Assembly (NCBI GenBank): GCA_963691705.1
Contig: OY829540.1
Span: 65,396,367-65,460,366, forward strand
Origin: Viola odorata
Taxonomy: Eukaryota; Streptophyta; Magnoliopsida; Malpighiales; Violaceae
Direction of reading: 5' to 3'
DNA length: 64,000 bases
The notes under the pieces are model-generated. The model was not told where the DNA came from. It worked only from the letters and a program-made list of their open reading frames with translations, and did not search any database. Shown piece by piece: positions 42,996-54,160 of this stretch; position 1 is the first letter of the stretch, and every line of letters begins with the position of its first letter. The translations under genes and the position numbers were made by a program.

Positions 42996-43767
42996 GAAAA
43001 ATATTCTAGTGTCCTAAGATATTAGAGTCTAAAAACATTAATTTTTTTATGTTTGAAACCCTAAATTTTAGTTTATGAGGTTTTCACACTTTTTTGATTT
43101 CAATCTATACTGTTAAAATTTTCGTTCAGAACCTTAATGCAATATTAAAATATTATTAAAAAATATAAAAATATAATAAAATTCAAAAAACTATAAAAAA
43201 TGCTGGAGATTTGATAATATTTTTAATAATTAAAATTTTATAAAAAGAAAAGAAACTAAGAAATTATAAAAAAATAGAAGAAAGTCAAAATATTAGATAA
43301 AAAATTCAAAAAATTACATAAAAATATAAAAATTTCATTAAAATATATAACGTATTTCAAAATGTTATGAAAAAAAATCTAAGTAGCTAGCCAATTCGTT
43401 GAGTCCACAAATCTAATTTACTAACCAATTCGTTGTATATTTTTATGTAATTTTTTGAATATTTTATTTAATATTTTTATTTTCTCCTATTGTATTATAT
43501 TTTTTTTTAATTTCTTACTTTCTATTGTTTTTATTATTTTTTAATTGTTAAAAAATATTATCATATGAAAATCAATCTCCATTTTTTTTTATATATATTT
43601 TTTAATATAAAAATATAATTTTTAATGCTCCGTTAGGGTTTTGGAAAGAAATTTTAATAGCAGGGACTAAAGTTTGAAAAATATAAAAATGTCAAGGATT
43701 AAAATTTACTCAAACATTAAAAACTTAATGTTTCGAGAATATTTTAGAACGCTAAAATATTTTCCCC
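42996..43767. mobile_element. Foldback Mutator-like MITE (772 bp)
   Basis: The two halves are diverged inverted repeats over most of the length, with matching text such as AAATATTCTAGTGTCCTAAGATATT against AAATATTTTAGCGTTCTAAAATATT, and CAAAAAATTACATAAAAATATA near the centre of both arms. An 11-bp direct duplication TAATAAATTTT flanks it (42985-42995 and 43768-43778), within the 9-11 bp range of Mutator-like elements. There is no coding capacity. Its AT-richness lowers the weight of the duplication slightly. Confidence 0.75.
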
Positions 43768-43778
43768 TAATAAATTTT

Positions 43779-44535
43779 ACAAATTTTTTATACATAGTCA
43801 AAATTTAAATAGTAAGCGACAGAGCCTTCGAGTGAAGATTCAATGGTCAAAAGACTCAACATCAAACTTGTAGCGGAAAAAAAATCTTGACATTTTCCTA
43901 TTTGTCATTTTTTCAATGATTTGAAATTAGATTTACTTAAAATATTAGATGATCTAACGTACATCATGCTACGGTGAAATCTTGAAACTCAAGTTTTTTT
44001 TCCTCTCTTTATTCATATAATTATTTTTTAAAAGAATTTGATCTAAACTATAAATATTTTTTGATCCACAAGCTCTTTTCTTTCCCTCTTTATTCCATCT
44101 TTTATATTTAATTTTTTAGAAGTATTTAATTATAAAAACTGAAAAAATTAACATTTAATAAAATACTGGAAGAAGTACTGTGTTCAAACTTGTAATACCC
44201 GACTTAAATGCAAAATAACCAACACTTCACGTATGATCGGATGCGGGATGGTCCTAAAAATGTACTAATAATACTCCCAGTCCCGACCAATGCAACCACA
44301 AAAGCGTGGGGAGATGAATCCTGAACTTTCTCTACACGAGGATCACTACGAATTGTACACGTATAATAAACGATGAGATCCATCACCATAATAGCCAAGC
44401 GATCCTTTTGGCAATCCATTTTCCTTATATAAACACCACCTCTATCCTTTCGTCTCCCACAAAATTTAGTCGGCAAAATCACTCGAGTAATTGAAAACGA
44501 AACGATCCACGACTGATCTCCAAATCTGAACAACA
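43779..44535. other. Intergenic and LEA14 promoter
   Basis: AT-rich to about 44190. The last 340 bases are GC-balanced promoter with ACGT-containing motifs (TTCACGTATG, GTACACGTAT) that could act as ABRE-like sites, and a TATA box at 44426-44433. Confidence 0.5.
44426..44433 (+). promoter_or_regulatory. TATA box of LEA14
   Basis: TATATAAA, about 110 bases before the LEA14 ATG, consistent with a leader of about 75-80 bases. Confidence 0.6.
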
Positions 44536-45647
44536 ATGACGAGTTTGTTAGACAAAGCGAAGAATTTTGTGTCCGAGAAGATCGCGAACATGGAGAAGCC
44601 GGAGGCGAGCGTGACGGATGTGGATCTGAAAGGCGTTCATCGTGACCATATCGAGTATCTGGCAAAAGTCTCTGTTTCTAACCCTTATTCTCATTCCATC
44701 CCCATTTGCGAGATCTCTTACTCCCTCAAGAGCGCCGGCAGGTAATTTCGAATTTTGCCTCATCGATGTGTTTTGGATAAGAATATTTGTGTTTATTTCC
44801 TGGAGTAGATTAGTTTTCATGTGCGTCTCGTCTGTAACAAGTTTGTTTGTTGACCGGAGATCCTGAATCCGGCCGGTGTGATTCTTGTTGAATAATTTGT
44901 GAGCTAATTGTTTTGCGGTCAAAACTCCAAATCCGGCTCAGGTCAGGATTTACAGTTCCAAATCTCACATATCCTCATGATTTTTATGTTAGTATTGATT
45001 CTGTTGAATATATCCAGTAGAATGCTGTATTTTATTGTTTTCTAAGTATTTTATGTTCTTGAAATGCTGAAGAAATGGCCTTTTATTGCTGGATTATAGG
45101 ATCTTAGTAGTTCTATATATTTTGAGAATCTTGCAAGTGAGTGGACATGCTTAAAATTAATGGAATTTTTTCACTTTTTCAGCAGTCATAGTAGATTGAT
45201 CTTTAGCTAAGATGACAAACTTCTTATATCTGATCTAAAACCTTGGTGTCTTCACATTTATTTATTTATTGATCGCAAAACATATACGATTGAACTAGTA
45301 GATTGTTTGTTTGGTGTTCAATTTGTCACATTCGGTGACTAGTTGACCAATTTGATTGTATTGATCTTGAAAGTGTGTGTCTGGTGTTTTGGTACAGGGA
45401 GATTGCATCAGGGAAAGTACCGGACCCCGGATCACTGAATGCGAACGACAACACATTGCTGGAGGTAGGGTTGAAGGTTGCACACAGTATTCTAGTGAGT
45501 TTGGTGAGGGATGTTGGTAGGGATTGGGACATTGACTACGAGCTGAACATCGGGCTTACCATTGACCTTCCGATCATAGGCGAATTCACAATCCCTGTCT
45601 CCAGCAAGGGCGAGATCAAGCTCCCCACCCTCAGCGATCTCATCTGA
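44536..45647 (+). CDS. LEA14: LEA14-type desiccation-related protein (LEA_2)
   Basis: Two exons, 44536-44741 and 45398-45647, give 151 residues, the same length as Arabidopsis LEA14. The protein is the soluble, folded LEA_2 beta-sandwich type, with no signal peptide or membrane segment. Matching blocks are SVTDVDLKGV, EYLAKVSVSNPYSHSIPICE, REIASGKVPDPGSL, DWDIDYELNIGLTIDLP and GEFTIPVSSKGEIKLPTLSD. The family accumulates under drought, salt and ABA and is thought to protect cell components; the exact mechanism is unsettled. Promoter ACGT motifs are compatible with ABA control. The assignment is very firm. Confidence 0.96.
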
Positions 45648-45849
45648 TAACAATATACCTACCCTGTCTTTAATCAGTATCTTTTTTCATGTTCTTGTGT
45701 TTCCTTATTAACCGTCTTTAGCTAGAATAAATTATGAAATAAGGTTAAGTTGTTACTGATATAAGAATATGTATCTGGTATTGTAAACGAAGCTTTATAA
45801 TAAAGAAAAAGAGTTTTTTCATACATATCTCAAGATTGCGATTCATCAG

Positions 45850-46850
45850 GCGCGCTTGGTGATGCTGCATTCCGGCGAAGAAACTAAACTATTCTCCAGG
45901 TACTGAACAAAGTATTCTGTTTTCAACTGATATAAGCAAAGTGATCATCTTGCTTTTGCTATTAGTGTTGCACTTCACCAAAGGTGCATCATTCATCAAG
46001 GTTATCATATCACCATCTTCTGATGGGAAAAGTGGAACAAACCTATAAGCATGTCCTGGTCCTCCGTCAATATTCGAAACATCAATTCTTGCCAACTCGG
46101 TCCAACATGACTCCTCCTGCAGTACCCATACTTGAGTTGTGTGTGGTATGGATATTCTGTTTTTGTTCCAGCTAAGATTTGCAGTCAATTGTCCCGAAAA
46201 AATGAGTGGAGTCCGAGTAAAGCAATAAAGAAGTGTTGGGATAATCGGATTCCACCAGTTGATATAGTAAAATTATAAACGAAAAAGAGAATGCTAGAAT
46301 TAGAACACACAATATTTTTTAACGCGGTTCGGTAAAAATTGTATCTACATTCATACAGAGATTTTATTAACACTCGAGTGTTTCACTCCCTCACACTTTC
46401 AATACTACGAAGTTGAAAGAAAATATTACAAAATTCTCCTGATTTTTTTAGAATTACACCCAAAAAAAATAATTACTTTCACCCCAAATTAATTATTTTC
46501 TACTCACTAAAGAATTGTACTGCAATTCTACTCACTCTCTCAATTGCTTCGGTTGCAATTGAATTGCTTTGAGATGACTTCCCGAGCAAACAGTAATATT
46601 TGGTATTAATTAACACCAAAGGTGGTGGCCAACTGCACATGGTTGAAAATTAATTCATATGGATGGACGGTGCACATGGTGCACATGGATGAGCTGGACT
46701 CATCAAGAAGGAGTTGGGTTGCAATGCAATTTAGCAAACAATGGATCTCTAATTATGGAATTCCATGATTTCGGAACGCACCTGAATCGCAGCACCTGAA
46801 TCAGTGGTAGGATTTTAAGAATCTCGGCTGCGCAATACTCTGAATTTTGA
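45850..46850 (-). pseudogene. F-box (FBA-type) pseudogene split by a solo LTR
   Basis: On the minus strand, 46850-46711 encodes an F-box start (SEYCAAEILKILPLIQVLRF, RCVPKSWNSIIRDPLFAKLH, CNPTP). It is cut by the LTR at 46234-46705 and resumes at 46228 with LLLYSDSTHFFGTIDCKS and a stop. Further on, 46185-45889 encodes a C-terminal F-box-associated domain piece (QVWVLQEESCWTELARIDVS, FVPLFPSEDGDMITLMN, LVKCNTNSKSKM). Most of the middle of the FBA domain is missing. F-box proteins select targets for SCF ubiquitin ligases; this copy cannot make one. Confidence 0.8.
46234..46705 (-). mobile_element. Solo LTR (probably Copia-type), 472 bp
   Basis: It starts TGTTGGGATAATCGGATTCC and ends GGACTCATCA, so both strands run TG...CA. 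It is bounded by the 5-bp duplication AGAAG (46229-46233 and 46706-46710), the standard LTR-retrotransposon signature. The orientation is inferred from the end reading ...GATTATCCCAACA on the minus strand. No internal domain is present, so it is a solo LTR left by recombination. It sits inside the F-box sequence, and the reading frame resumes when it is removed. Confidence 0.85.
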
Positions 46851-47112
46851 TAGTCCTGAACTTGATGAGATTTTATTTTCTTCTTAGCTCGTCTTCCTGA
46901 GACCTGACGAGGCTAATTTATATTATCTTTTAAAAAAAGAGTTCTGATGATAGCATTTTAAAATTAGGATTTCTATTTTTGAATGAATTTTAATGTTATG
47001 ACCCATTAGAAATAAAAATAAAAACTCTAAAAAAACCTGTGAACCGGCAATACAAACAGCTCAGACCGTGACCGGTTTTTACCGTTGACACGGTTCAAGT
47101 TTGAGGCTGTTT

Positions 47113-47609
47113 TCAGCCCAAAAATAATATTTCTACTTTTTCCATTAAGCCCATCTCATTTGTAGAGTATATGGTGTGCTCCTTTGCTTTTACAACCTCT
47201 CCTCTAGCAGCAACTTTTTCTTTTGTTATCGATGTGGTACAAAACAGAAGTCTCACTTCATTTTTTTCTCTAGTACCAAGGGCCATGGGGGCTGTAGTCT
47301 GTACCGTGTGAACTAGCATACGTGTCATATAATGTATGTCACGACGACGCACCAACAAGTTCTTCTGCTGATTCCGATCACTACTACTACTACTTTGCTC
47401 TACCGAAGATTTGCAATCAATGGTTTTGAAGAAATTGATTAGAGTGAGAATAGAGCAGCAAAGAAGGAGTTGGATTCCAAAGCAAATTAGCAAACTGTGG
47501 ATCTCTAATTACAAAATTCCATGATTCGCAAACGCACCTGAATCGTAGCACCAGAAAGGATTTTAAGAATCTCCGCTAAGCAACCCTCTGGTAGCCGTGA
47601 GTTTGACAT
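47113..47609 (-). pseudogene. Second F-box pseudogene, N-terminal part
   Basis: The minus-strand ATG at 47609 begins MSNSRLPEGCLAEILKIL, a canonical F-box start. A deletion of about 5 bases, compared with the neighbouring copy, then shifts the frame. The correct frame continues as VLRFRCVCESWNFVIRDPQF, ANLLWNPTPSLLL and TIDCKSSVEQ, then drifts into unrecognised sequence by 47113. It is a tandem paralogue of the 45850-46850 copy, about 750 bp away, in the same orientation. Confidence 0.75.
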
Positions 47610-48903
47610 TACAGCGTATGTATCTTAATTTTCTTAGCTTCTCTAACCAAGACGTAGGAGTGTTTTTTGGTACGTAGTTTGTTTGTTCTATTCCTAGCTG
47701 GGCTTTACGAACCAAACTACCAAACGGGTTTTATTTCTATCCGGATTCTTGATAACGTCATGATAGACCAGGGCTCTTCCTAAAACCCAACCGGCCAGAC
47801 ACGGGCTTGAGCAAAGCCCAAGTTTGATAGACCGAGAGGTAGGAGTATTTTCTTTATAATTTTATTCATTAAGAAAAAATCCTTACCATCAGCTGAAATT
47901 CAATGGCTATGAATATGTTATGACACCCAGAAGCCCAAAACAAGCCTTAAAAGATTTTTAGAAGATCATCGCCCTTATTATTCAATAAACAAGGGAACAA
48001 AATTAAGTTAATTAACCCAAAAAATCTGGATAAGAAAAGTGTCCCCTCAGAATAAATGATTAAAAGACCAAAATACCACATATTAATTAAACCCTAATAC
48101 AAGGCTAAACAAGATTCAATTCTGATGGCTTAAACATTAATTACTTGATATACTTTAGGCCTCTGTCCACTAACTAAAGTCGTCACCATAGATAAAAACT
48201 TTTAACTAATTTTTTTTACTTCTAACTAACATTCATATAAAACTATTCGATAGGTTACAGAATTCTAAAAATGTCTTGTCAAAATAATCTAATAATCGTA
48301 GAAATATTTTATTTGGTATGCATATAAGTAGACAATTCTATAAATTTAGAATTACTTTGGGAAAAAATTCCCTCAATCAGGTAAAATATGACTGAAAAAT
48401 GAATACCTCGAAAATATGTGATATTTTAGAAATCTATTTATAACAAAATTACCCCTCCATTTTCAAGAAAATTAACTAGGATCTGTTCCTTATTATATCA
48501 TGATTTAGTGAGAAACTAAACTCATACATCATCGATCCAAAGAAGTAAACATAACGAGATAAAAAAATCTGCAAATAAATTTAAGCGCCGGATGAATCCA
48601 TATGTACATTAAACTAGCCCGCGTTGCACGCTCTACCTGCTTATAATAGGAGGAAGATGGCATTTTAAAAGTCAATGTTCAACACTGTAACCAAAGACCC
48701 AAAAAGTCTAATCAAATGACGTCAACAATATGAAATAAATTCAACACTAGTAGTCCCACAAACATTGATGATACAATTTGACATTTCCAATGTTATTTAA
48801 CAATATAAAAACCAACTTGAGACTGCTAGCTACCAAAATCCCTCCACACCATCTCTCCGTTGATACATCCTTTCACCCTTCACCGCGCCGGTGACCCCTA
48901 GCC
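47610..48903. other. Intergenic and NHL-gene promoter
   Basis: AT-rich, no conserved frames. TATAAAA at 48804-48810 is a plausible TATA box for the gene starting at 48904. Confidence 0.5.
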
Positions 48904-49563
48904 ATGGTGGACCATGAGCAGGTACGGCCACTAGCCCCTACCGCCACGGACCTCCATAGCAGCGACAACGGTGAAGCTGCCTCCCACGTTAAAAAGTTCA
49001 AGCACAAAAAATGTCTCAAATGTTGTGGATGCGTCACGGTAACATTGCTCACTCTAATCATAGTCTTCATAATTTTATTTTTCACCGTTTTTCGTGTTAA
49101 GGATCCGATCATAAGTATGAACGGTGTCAAGGTTACTCAACTCGAACTAGTCAACGGACTTCCTAAGCCAGGGGTTAACATTTCCTTGGTAGCCGACGTG
49201 TCGGTGAAAAATCCAAACGCGGCGTCGTTCAAGTACAGCAACACCACCACATCCCTCTACTACCACGGGCAGTTGGTCGGTGAGGCTAGAAATGGGCCGG
49301 GCCAGACTAAGGCCCGTCGGACCTCAAGGATGAATGTCTCGGTCGATATTATACCAGACCGGATCATGTCAAGCCCGAGTTTTAACGCGGATTTCGGGGC
49401 CGGAGTCTTGCCGATGACCACCTATTCAAGAGTTCCGGGGAAGATGAAAATAGTGGTTGTGAAGAAGCATATTGTTGTGAAGATGAATTGCAGCATGATA
49501 CTGAATGTTACATCTCAAGAAATTCGCACACAGAAGTGCAAGAGAAATGTTGACTTCTTCTAG
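48904..49563 (+). CDS. NDR1/HIN1-like (LEA_2) membrane protein
   Basis: A single exon encodes 219 residues: a charged N-terminal cytosolic part with a Cys/Lys-rich patch (KHKKCLKCCGC), one membrane segment (about 43-63, VTVTLLTLIIVFIILFFTVF), the FRVKDP-x-I-x-MNGV motif right after the membrane typical of this family, and a LEA_2 domain (about 75-200) with several N-glycosylation sequons (NIS, NTT, NVS, NCS, NVT). The family is type II, usually at the plasma membrane, and some members act in pathogen responses; the role of this one is not known. The start at 48904 has a purine at -3 and is preceded by a TATA box at a fitting distance. Confidence 0.92.
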   Translation: MVDHEQVRPLAPTATDLHSSDNGEAASHVKKFKHKKCLKCCGCVTVTLLTLIIVFIILFFTVFRVKDPIISMNGVKVTQLELVNGLPKPGVNISLVADVSVKNPNAASFKYSNTTTSLYYHGQLVGEARNGPGQTKARRTSRMNVSVDIIPDRIMSSPSFNADFGAGVLPMTTYSRVPGKMKIVVVKKHIVVKMNCSMILNVTSQEIRTQKCKRNVDFF

Positions 49564-50564
49564 GTTAGGCTATTCGCCAATCGCCACTCTCGTTGTACTT
49601 TGCTTCTCCATTTTTTTTCTCCATTTTTTTATAATTTTTTATTAATATATTATTATATATGTTTATTAGTTGTAAATTTGATGTGGTGCCATCAGTACAG
49701 ATCTTTTGTTTACTTGTTAATTATGCTTTCTAAATCATGTAATTATGACCAACCCTTGTTTGTCTTTCATGTTTAAAATTGTTTTTCCAAGCATTAAGTG
49801 GATGTGAAAATTAAAATAGTAAATGGAAAGATAAGATCAGTTTTTTTTTTGAAACCAAAAAGATAAGATCAGTTTGAAAATTTAGTATGTGCGAAGAATT
49901 CTAGGATCAAGGAATTGGAAAATGGTCAAAAAAATCTTCACAAAAAAATTATTTATATAAGAACATTATACTTAAAATTCATGAATTATGAACAAGGTTA
50001 TCAAATCCTGCTAGGTATAGTTAATGGATCGGTTGATTTAGTTTTGATTAAATAAGTTTGACTAAAGAAAAAAAATTAGAAAAAATTCCAATAAAAATCT
50101 TAACTATTGCACCAACACGTACTATATTTATGGTACTAAATTAGAACATAAAAAATAAATATAAGATAATTTTTTTATTTATCTTTAAAAAAATTTATAT
50201 TTTATACGAATATTAAATTTTATTTACTTATTTATTAAAATCACAGGTCATTTCAATTCGATTCTGATTAAACCACTAATCTTTGACCATTTTTTTGACT
50301 GAATTTATAAACGAGTCTGATTTTACAACCTTACTTATCCGTAAGTTTTGAAAACTTACTTATTTAGTTCGTAACAACTTTTTTAAGTGAAAACTCTTCA
50401 AACTTAAAACTTCTGAACAATTTTTTACTAAATTTGTGAGTGTGACATTATCCCAAATCGTGACTCTTAGTCTAAAATCCTAATTAATACAATTATTTTA
50501 CAGATAAAATTTTGGGAAGGGGGGGGGGGGGAATTCGTCTGGCGTTTAGACTGATTAAATGTGA
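49564..50564. other. 3' UTR and AT-rich intergenic DNA with a G13 run
   Basis: No coding signal. A run of 13 G lies at 50519-50531, immediately before GAATTC. Confidence 0.5.
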
Positions 50565-50572
50565 TGTTAGAT

Positions 50573-51993
50573 TAGGGGTATAACCGGGCCGGTTCGGTCC
50601 GGTTTTGGGTGTAGAACCAATCTGAATTGGAAATTTTCAGTTTTGGTTGTGCTAGAACGGGACCGAATCGAACGGTTCGGTTCGGTTCCCTGTTTTTTTT
50701 TATTTTTCAAAACGACGTCGTTTAGTGGTTAAACACGCCGTTTTACTTCTTTCACAAAACGACGTCATTTTTGTGTTTAATAAAAACAACGTCGTTTCAG
50801 TCTTTGGGCAAAACGACGGCGTTTTGGTGTTTGCACAAAACGACGTCGTTTAGTTGTTAAACACAATTTTAATTTTTTTAAATAATGCTTTGATTTATCA
50901 ATTTATAAATGATAGCCTAATATTATAAAGATATTTTAGTATGATAAATATTCAAATTTTATGATACAAAACATATCAAAAATTAAAATGATTAAATATT
51001 AATAAATAATAAGTATTAATATATTGAAATGTAATGAATGTGTTTAACAATTATCTAGTCAAGAAGTATTGTGTTTCATATCGAGCCTAACATATACACG
51101 TGAAGAATTTTCAAGTATAATAATACTTCATACGAAGATAAAATTAGATCACTTACATTTAGAGTTTAAAAAATATCCTTGAGCAATAAAATAGTTAATT
51201 AGTTATACTCATGTATTGCGTAAGAGATTAATACAATTTAAATTTAAATCCTAAACCTTTAAACAATTAACTCAAGTAAATAATGATATTGAAATATAGA
51301 TATCATAAATCTAAATCATTAATTTCATTAACCATTATGCAAATTCATTATTTTTGTTGTCATTCTTTCTTATAACAATTGACATCATTCTTTCTTATAA
51401 CAATATAATTTTCTTTTTATTAAGTAAAATACTGAACAATAAACATATATCCACAATATACCTTAATAATTATGTATTAGAGTAAGGATTAATAAAAATA
51501 TTACTAGTATATGTCGTATCATTAATAATCAATGGTCTTAGTTTATACATATAGTTGACTAATGACATTACTATTATTTTATTTTTTTAATTTATTTTTT
51601 GTTACATGTTAATAATCTAATATACTAATTAATTAGATACGTGTTTATAATGAGATCGATTGATTATAATTAAAATGTATTGATACAATTATAAAATTGG
51701 TAGTTGGATGATTTATTCATAAATAAATAAAGTGGATTTTAAAAAAAATTAAATAAAGAAACTGCCCAGTCCAGCCAATGAAGGAGAAAAAGAAAGAAAC
51801 TTGAGGGGAAGGGGATGTGAAAAGTTTAACAAGTAAAGCTGAACTTTTGATAATTAATGTGCACATATATATAAAAATTTCCGGTTCAAACGGTTCTACG
51901 GTTCGATTTACGGGTTTTATATTCGAGAAATCTGAACCGAACCGAAAAGTTACGATTCGAGCTCCAATTCGGTCCGATTTTTTTACACTCCTA
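50573..51993. mobile_element. Second non-autonomous hAT-type transposon (1421 bp)
   Basis: The ends TAGGGGTATAAC and the inverse of TAGGAGTGTAAA form imperfect short TIRs. The flanks TGTTAGAT (50565-50572) and TGTTAGAC (51994-52001) agree at 7 of 8 bases. Subterminal GGTTCGGT / ACCGAACC motifs occur at both ends. The left interior (50708-50860) carries several AACGACGTCGTT-type palindromes. There is no transposase. The mismatch in the duplication indicates an older insertion than the hAT element at 7646. Confidence 0.82.
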
Positions 51994-52001
51994 TGTTAGA
52001 C

Positions 52002-53512
52002 ACAACCACTAACCAATAGCTGTGAACGTATCACTTGTTCTCGCTTGCATCCAAGTCCAACTGCCGTGTGATGGCTGCTACTACTTCATCGAGAAAAAAG
52101 AAAGAAACATATTGTTCTCCACTAAGTAAGAAATGGTTAATTATATTTTTGGTTCATAATGAATAACTTTTTGTTTAATTTAGCTTTAATGATTCGTGAA
52201 TTTAAATGTTTTATTTAAATACTTTTATATTAATTATTTGTTTAATTACCATTTATATTTGCGCTTTTTTTTAAATATTTGTTGTTGTGGTGGTAAGTTT
52301 TCGTGACGGGCCACGCTATTAGTTGTTGCCATGTGGTAACTCGTCGTATCAGCACATATGATGACATGTCGTTTGCCATGACATCGTGACATATTCAAAT
52401 GATGATGTGGCACATGTCATGTCATCACATCTAGACAAGAGACACATGTGATGACATGATATGTGACACATAGTGTGGTGACATGTCGCCTGCCATGTGT
52501 CATTGTAGTACCGAATGGAAAATTAAGTGTTGTATCATTCATCCGCTAAAGGGGATGATTAAAAAAAACTCACCCACACATACACACACATATAGGGGGT
52601 AATTAAATAAATGATTAGTAAAAGGGGTATTTAAACAAAACATTTAAGTCTAGGAGATAAAATGTCGTTAAACCTTTAATCTAGTCCCTAAAGTATGATC
52701 CCTTTATTAAATTTGGTCTCTTTAAGGTTCGTCATCGACTCAAAGTGTTAATGTGTAAGTTACATGCTATGTGCCAAAAAACTAAAATTAAACAAAATGA
52801 TCATGCTTTATGGATCAAATTAAATAAAGTATTATGATTAAAGGATGAGACTAGACAAAGTGTTACTAGGGACTAAATTTATACTTCAGTAATGCATGTT
52901 AATTGCAGACCACATGGCTCACGTCATCAACCTCAACCGATTATAAATAATAGTAGAACTTAAATAAATAAAATGATCATAATTTAAGAATCATATTAAA
53001 CAAATTTATACTCTAATAAGTTCGATTAAATAAAATATTATACTCTAAAGATTAAAAATATCATCTAACCTCTAAAGAAACAAAAATTGTGAAGCAAACT
53101 CCTGCTGGAGATGTGGAAACAAGGAAGAAGAAACTTCAAAAAGAGTTTTGAACTCCAACAAACCAAACCCTTGTGTGCACAACTGCATATGCAAAGTGGA
53201 AACACAACCCAATAATCTAGCTAGATAATGTAATAACTCTCACTTGCATTATAATTTTTGAGGGAAAAAGAGTCGATTTTTGAAATTAATTTGAATGTAC
53301 AACAAAAAGAAAAGGGGAAGAAATGAATTTACAAGATTACAAGACTACAAGATTACAATCCACCAATTAATGCTCCTTTCTGTTTCCAAACCAAGTATTA
53401 AATGCTGCAGCTGGAAAATCCACCCACCTTCCCACCAAAAAACCTTCCCTAATCCCTTCCCTTTCTCCCCCCAAATGGATCCCTCCCTCTCCTCCCCCTT
53501 TATTAAACCCAA
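52002..53512. other. Intergenic; probable degenerate foldback repeat at 52134-53085
   Basis: The edges (GGTTAATTATATTTTTGGTT and the inverse of the stretch ending near 53085) and inner text (CTAAAGTATGATCC... against GGATCAAATTAAATAAAGTA) show diverged inverted similarity. The core (52310-52510) is full of GATGACATGTC-like imperfect palindromes. No secure target duplication was found. Downstream lies the ATL67-like promoter and leader. Confidence 0.45.
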
Positions 53513-54160
53513 ATGTCCACCACCACAACTACCCCTTTCTCCCCGGCCACCGCCGCTACAACCACCGCTCCCGCCGCCACAACTACCAATTACCTCACCA
53601 ACCTCGGCCTTGGCTATTCTATAGCCATCGCCCTCGGCTTCCTCGTCCTCCTCTCCACTATCCTCCTCGCCTCTTACATCTGCTGCCGCTCTTCTCGTAA
53701 CCGCTCACGTCACCATCACCATCCCGACACCAACAACATCAATAACAATTTCTCCGAAGGAGTAATGCTTCCTCGCATCATTTTCGTCGCTGAAGACGAT
53801 GAAGATCAAGAACACGATCGAGAAAGCGCGGCGGTTGGGCTCAACCAGGCTGTAATAAACTCGTATCCCAAATTTCAGTTCACGAGAGATGGATATAACA
53901 ATAATAACAACAGCAACAGTAATAACACCTGTTCGATTTGTTTGTGCGAGTACAAAGATTTGGAGATGTTGAGGATGATGCCGGAGTGTAGACATTACTT
54001 TCACCTCTATTGTATCGATGCTTGGCTTAAACTCAATGGGTCTTGTCCTGTCTGCCGGAACTCGCCATTGCCGACTCCGGTTTCAACGCCGCTTTCGACA
54101 CCGTTATCGGAGGTAGTGCCGCTCTCGCAATACGCTGCGGATCGGAGACGGAGAAGGTGA
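53513..54160 (+). CDS. ATL67: RING-H2 finger protein, ATL67-like E3 ubiquitin ligase
   Basis: A single exon encodes 215 residues. A Thr/Ala/Pro-rich N-terminus is followed by one hydrophobic membrane segment (about 35-57, in NLGLGYSIAIALGFLVLLST), a basic stretch, the ATL GLD-like motif (GLNQAVINSYPKF, 109-121) and a RING-H2 finger (C140, C143, C159, H161, H164, C167, C178, C181). The C-terminal SPLPTP...LSEVVPLSQYAADRRR tail is near-identical to Arabidopsis ATL67 as I recall it. ATLs are membrane-bound E3 ligases; substrates of this one are unknown. Intronless, as usual for ATL genes. Confidence 0.95.
   Translation: MSTTTTTPFSPATAATTTAPAATTTNYLTNLGLGYSIAIALGFLVLLSTILLASYICCRSSRNRSRHHHHPDTNNINNNFSEGVMLPRIIFVAEDDEDQEHDRESAAVGLNQAVINSYPKFQFTRDGYNNNNNSNSNNTCSICLCEYKDLEMLRMMPECRHYFHLYCIDAWLKLNGSCPVCRNSPLPTPVSTPLSTPLSEVVPLSQYAADRRRRR

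Noticed and set aside
44204..44922. Minus-strand frames over the LEA14 promoter and first exon
   Set aside because: Antisense shadows of LEA14 with no motif.
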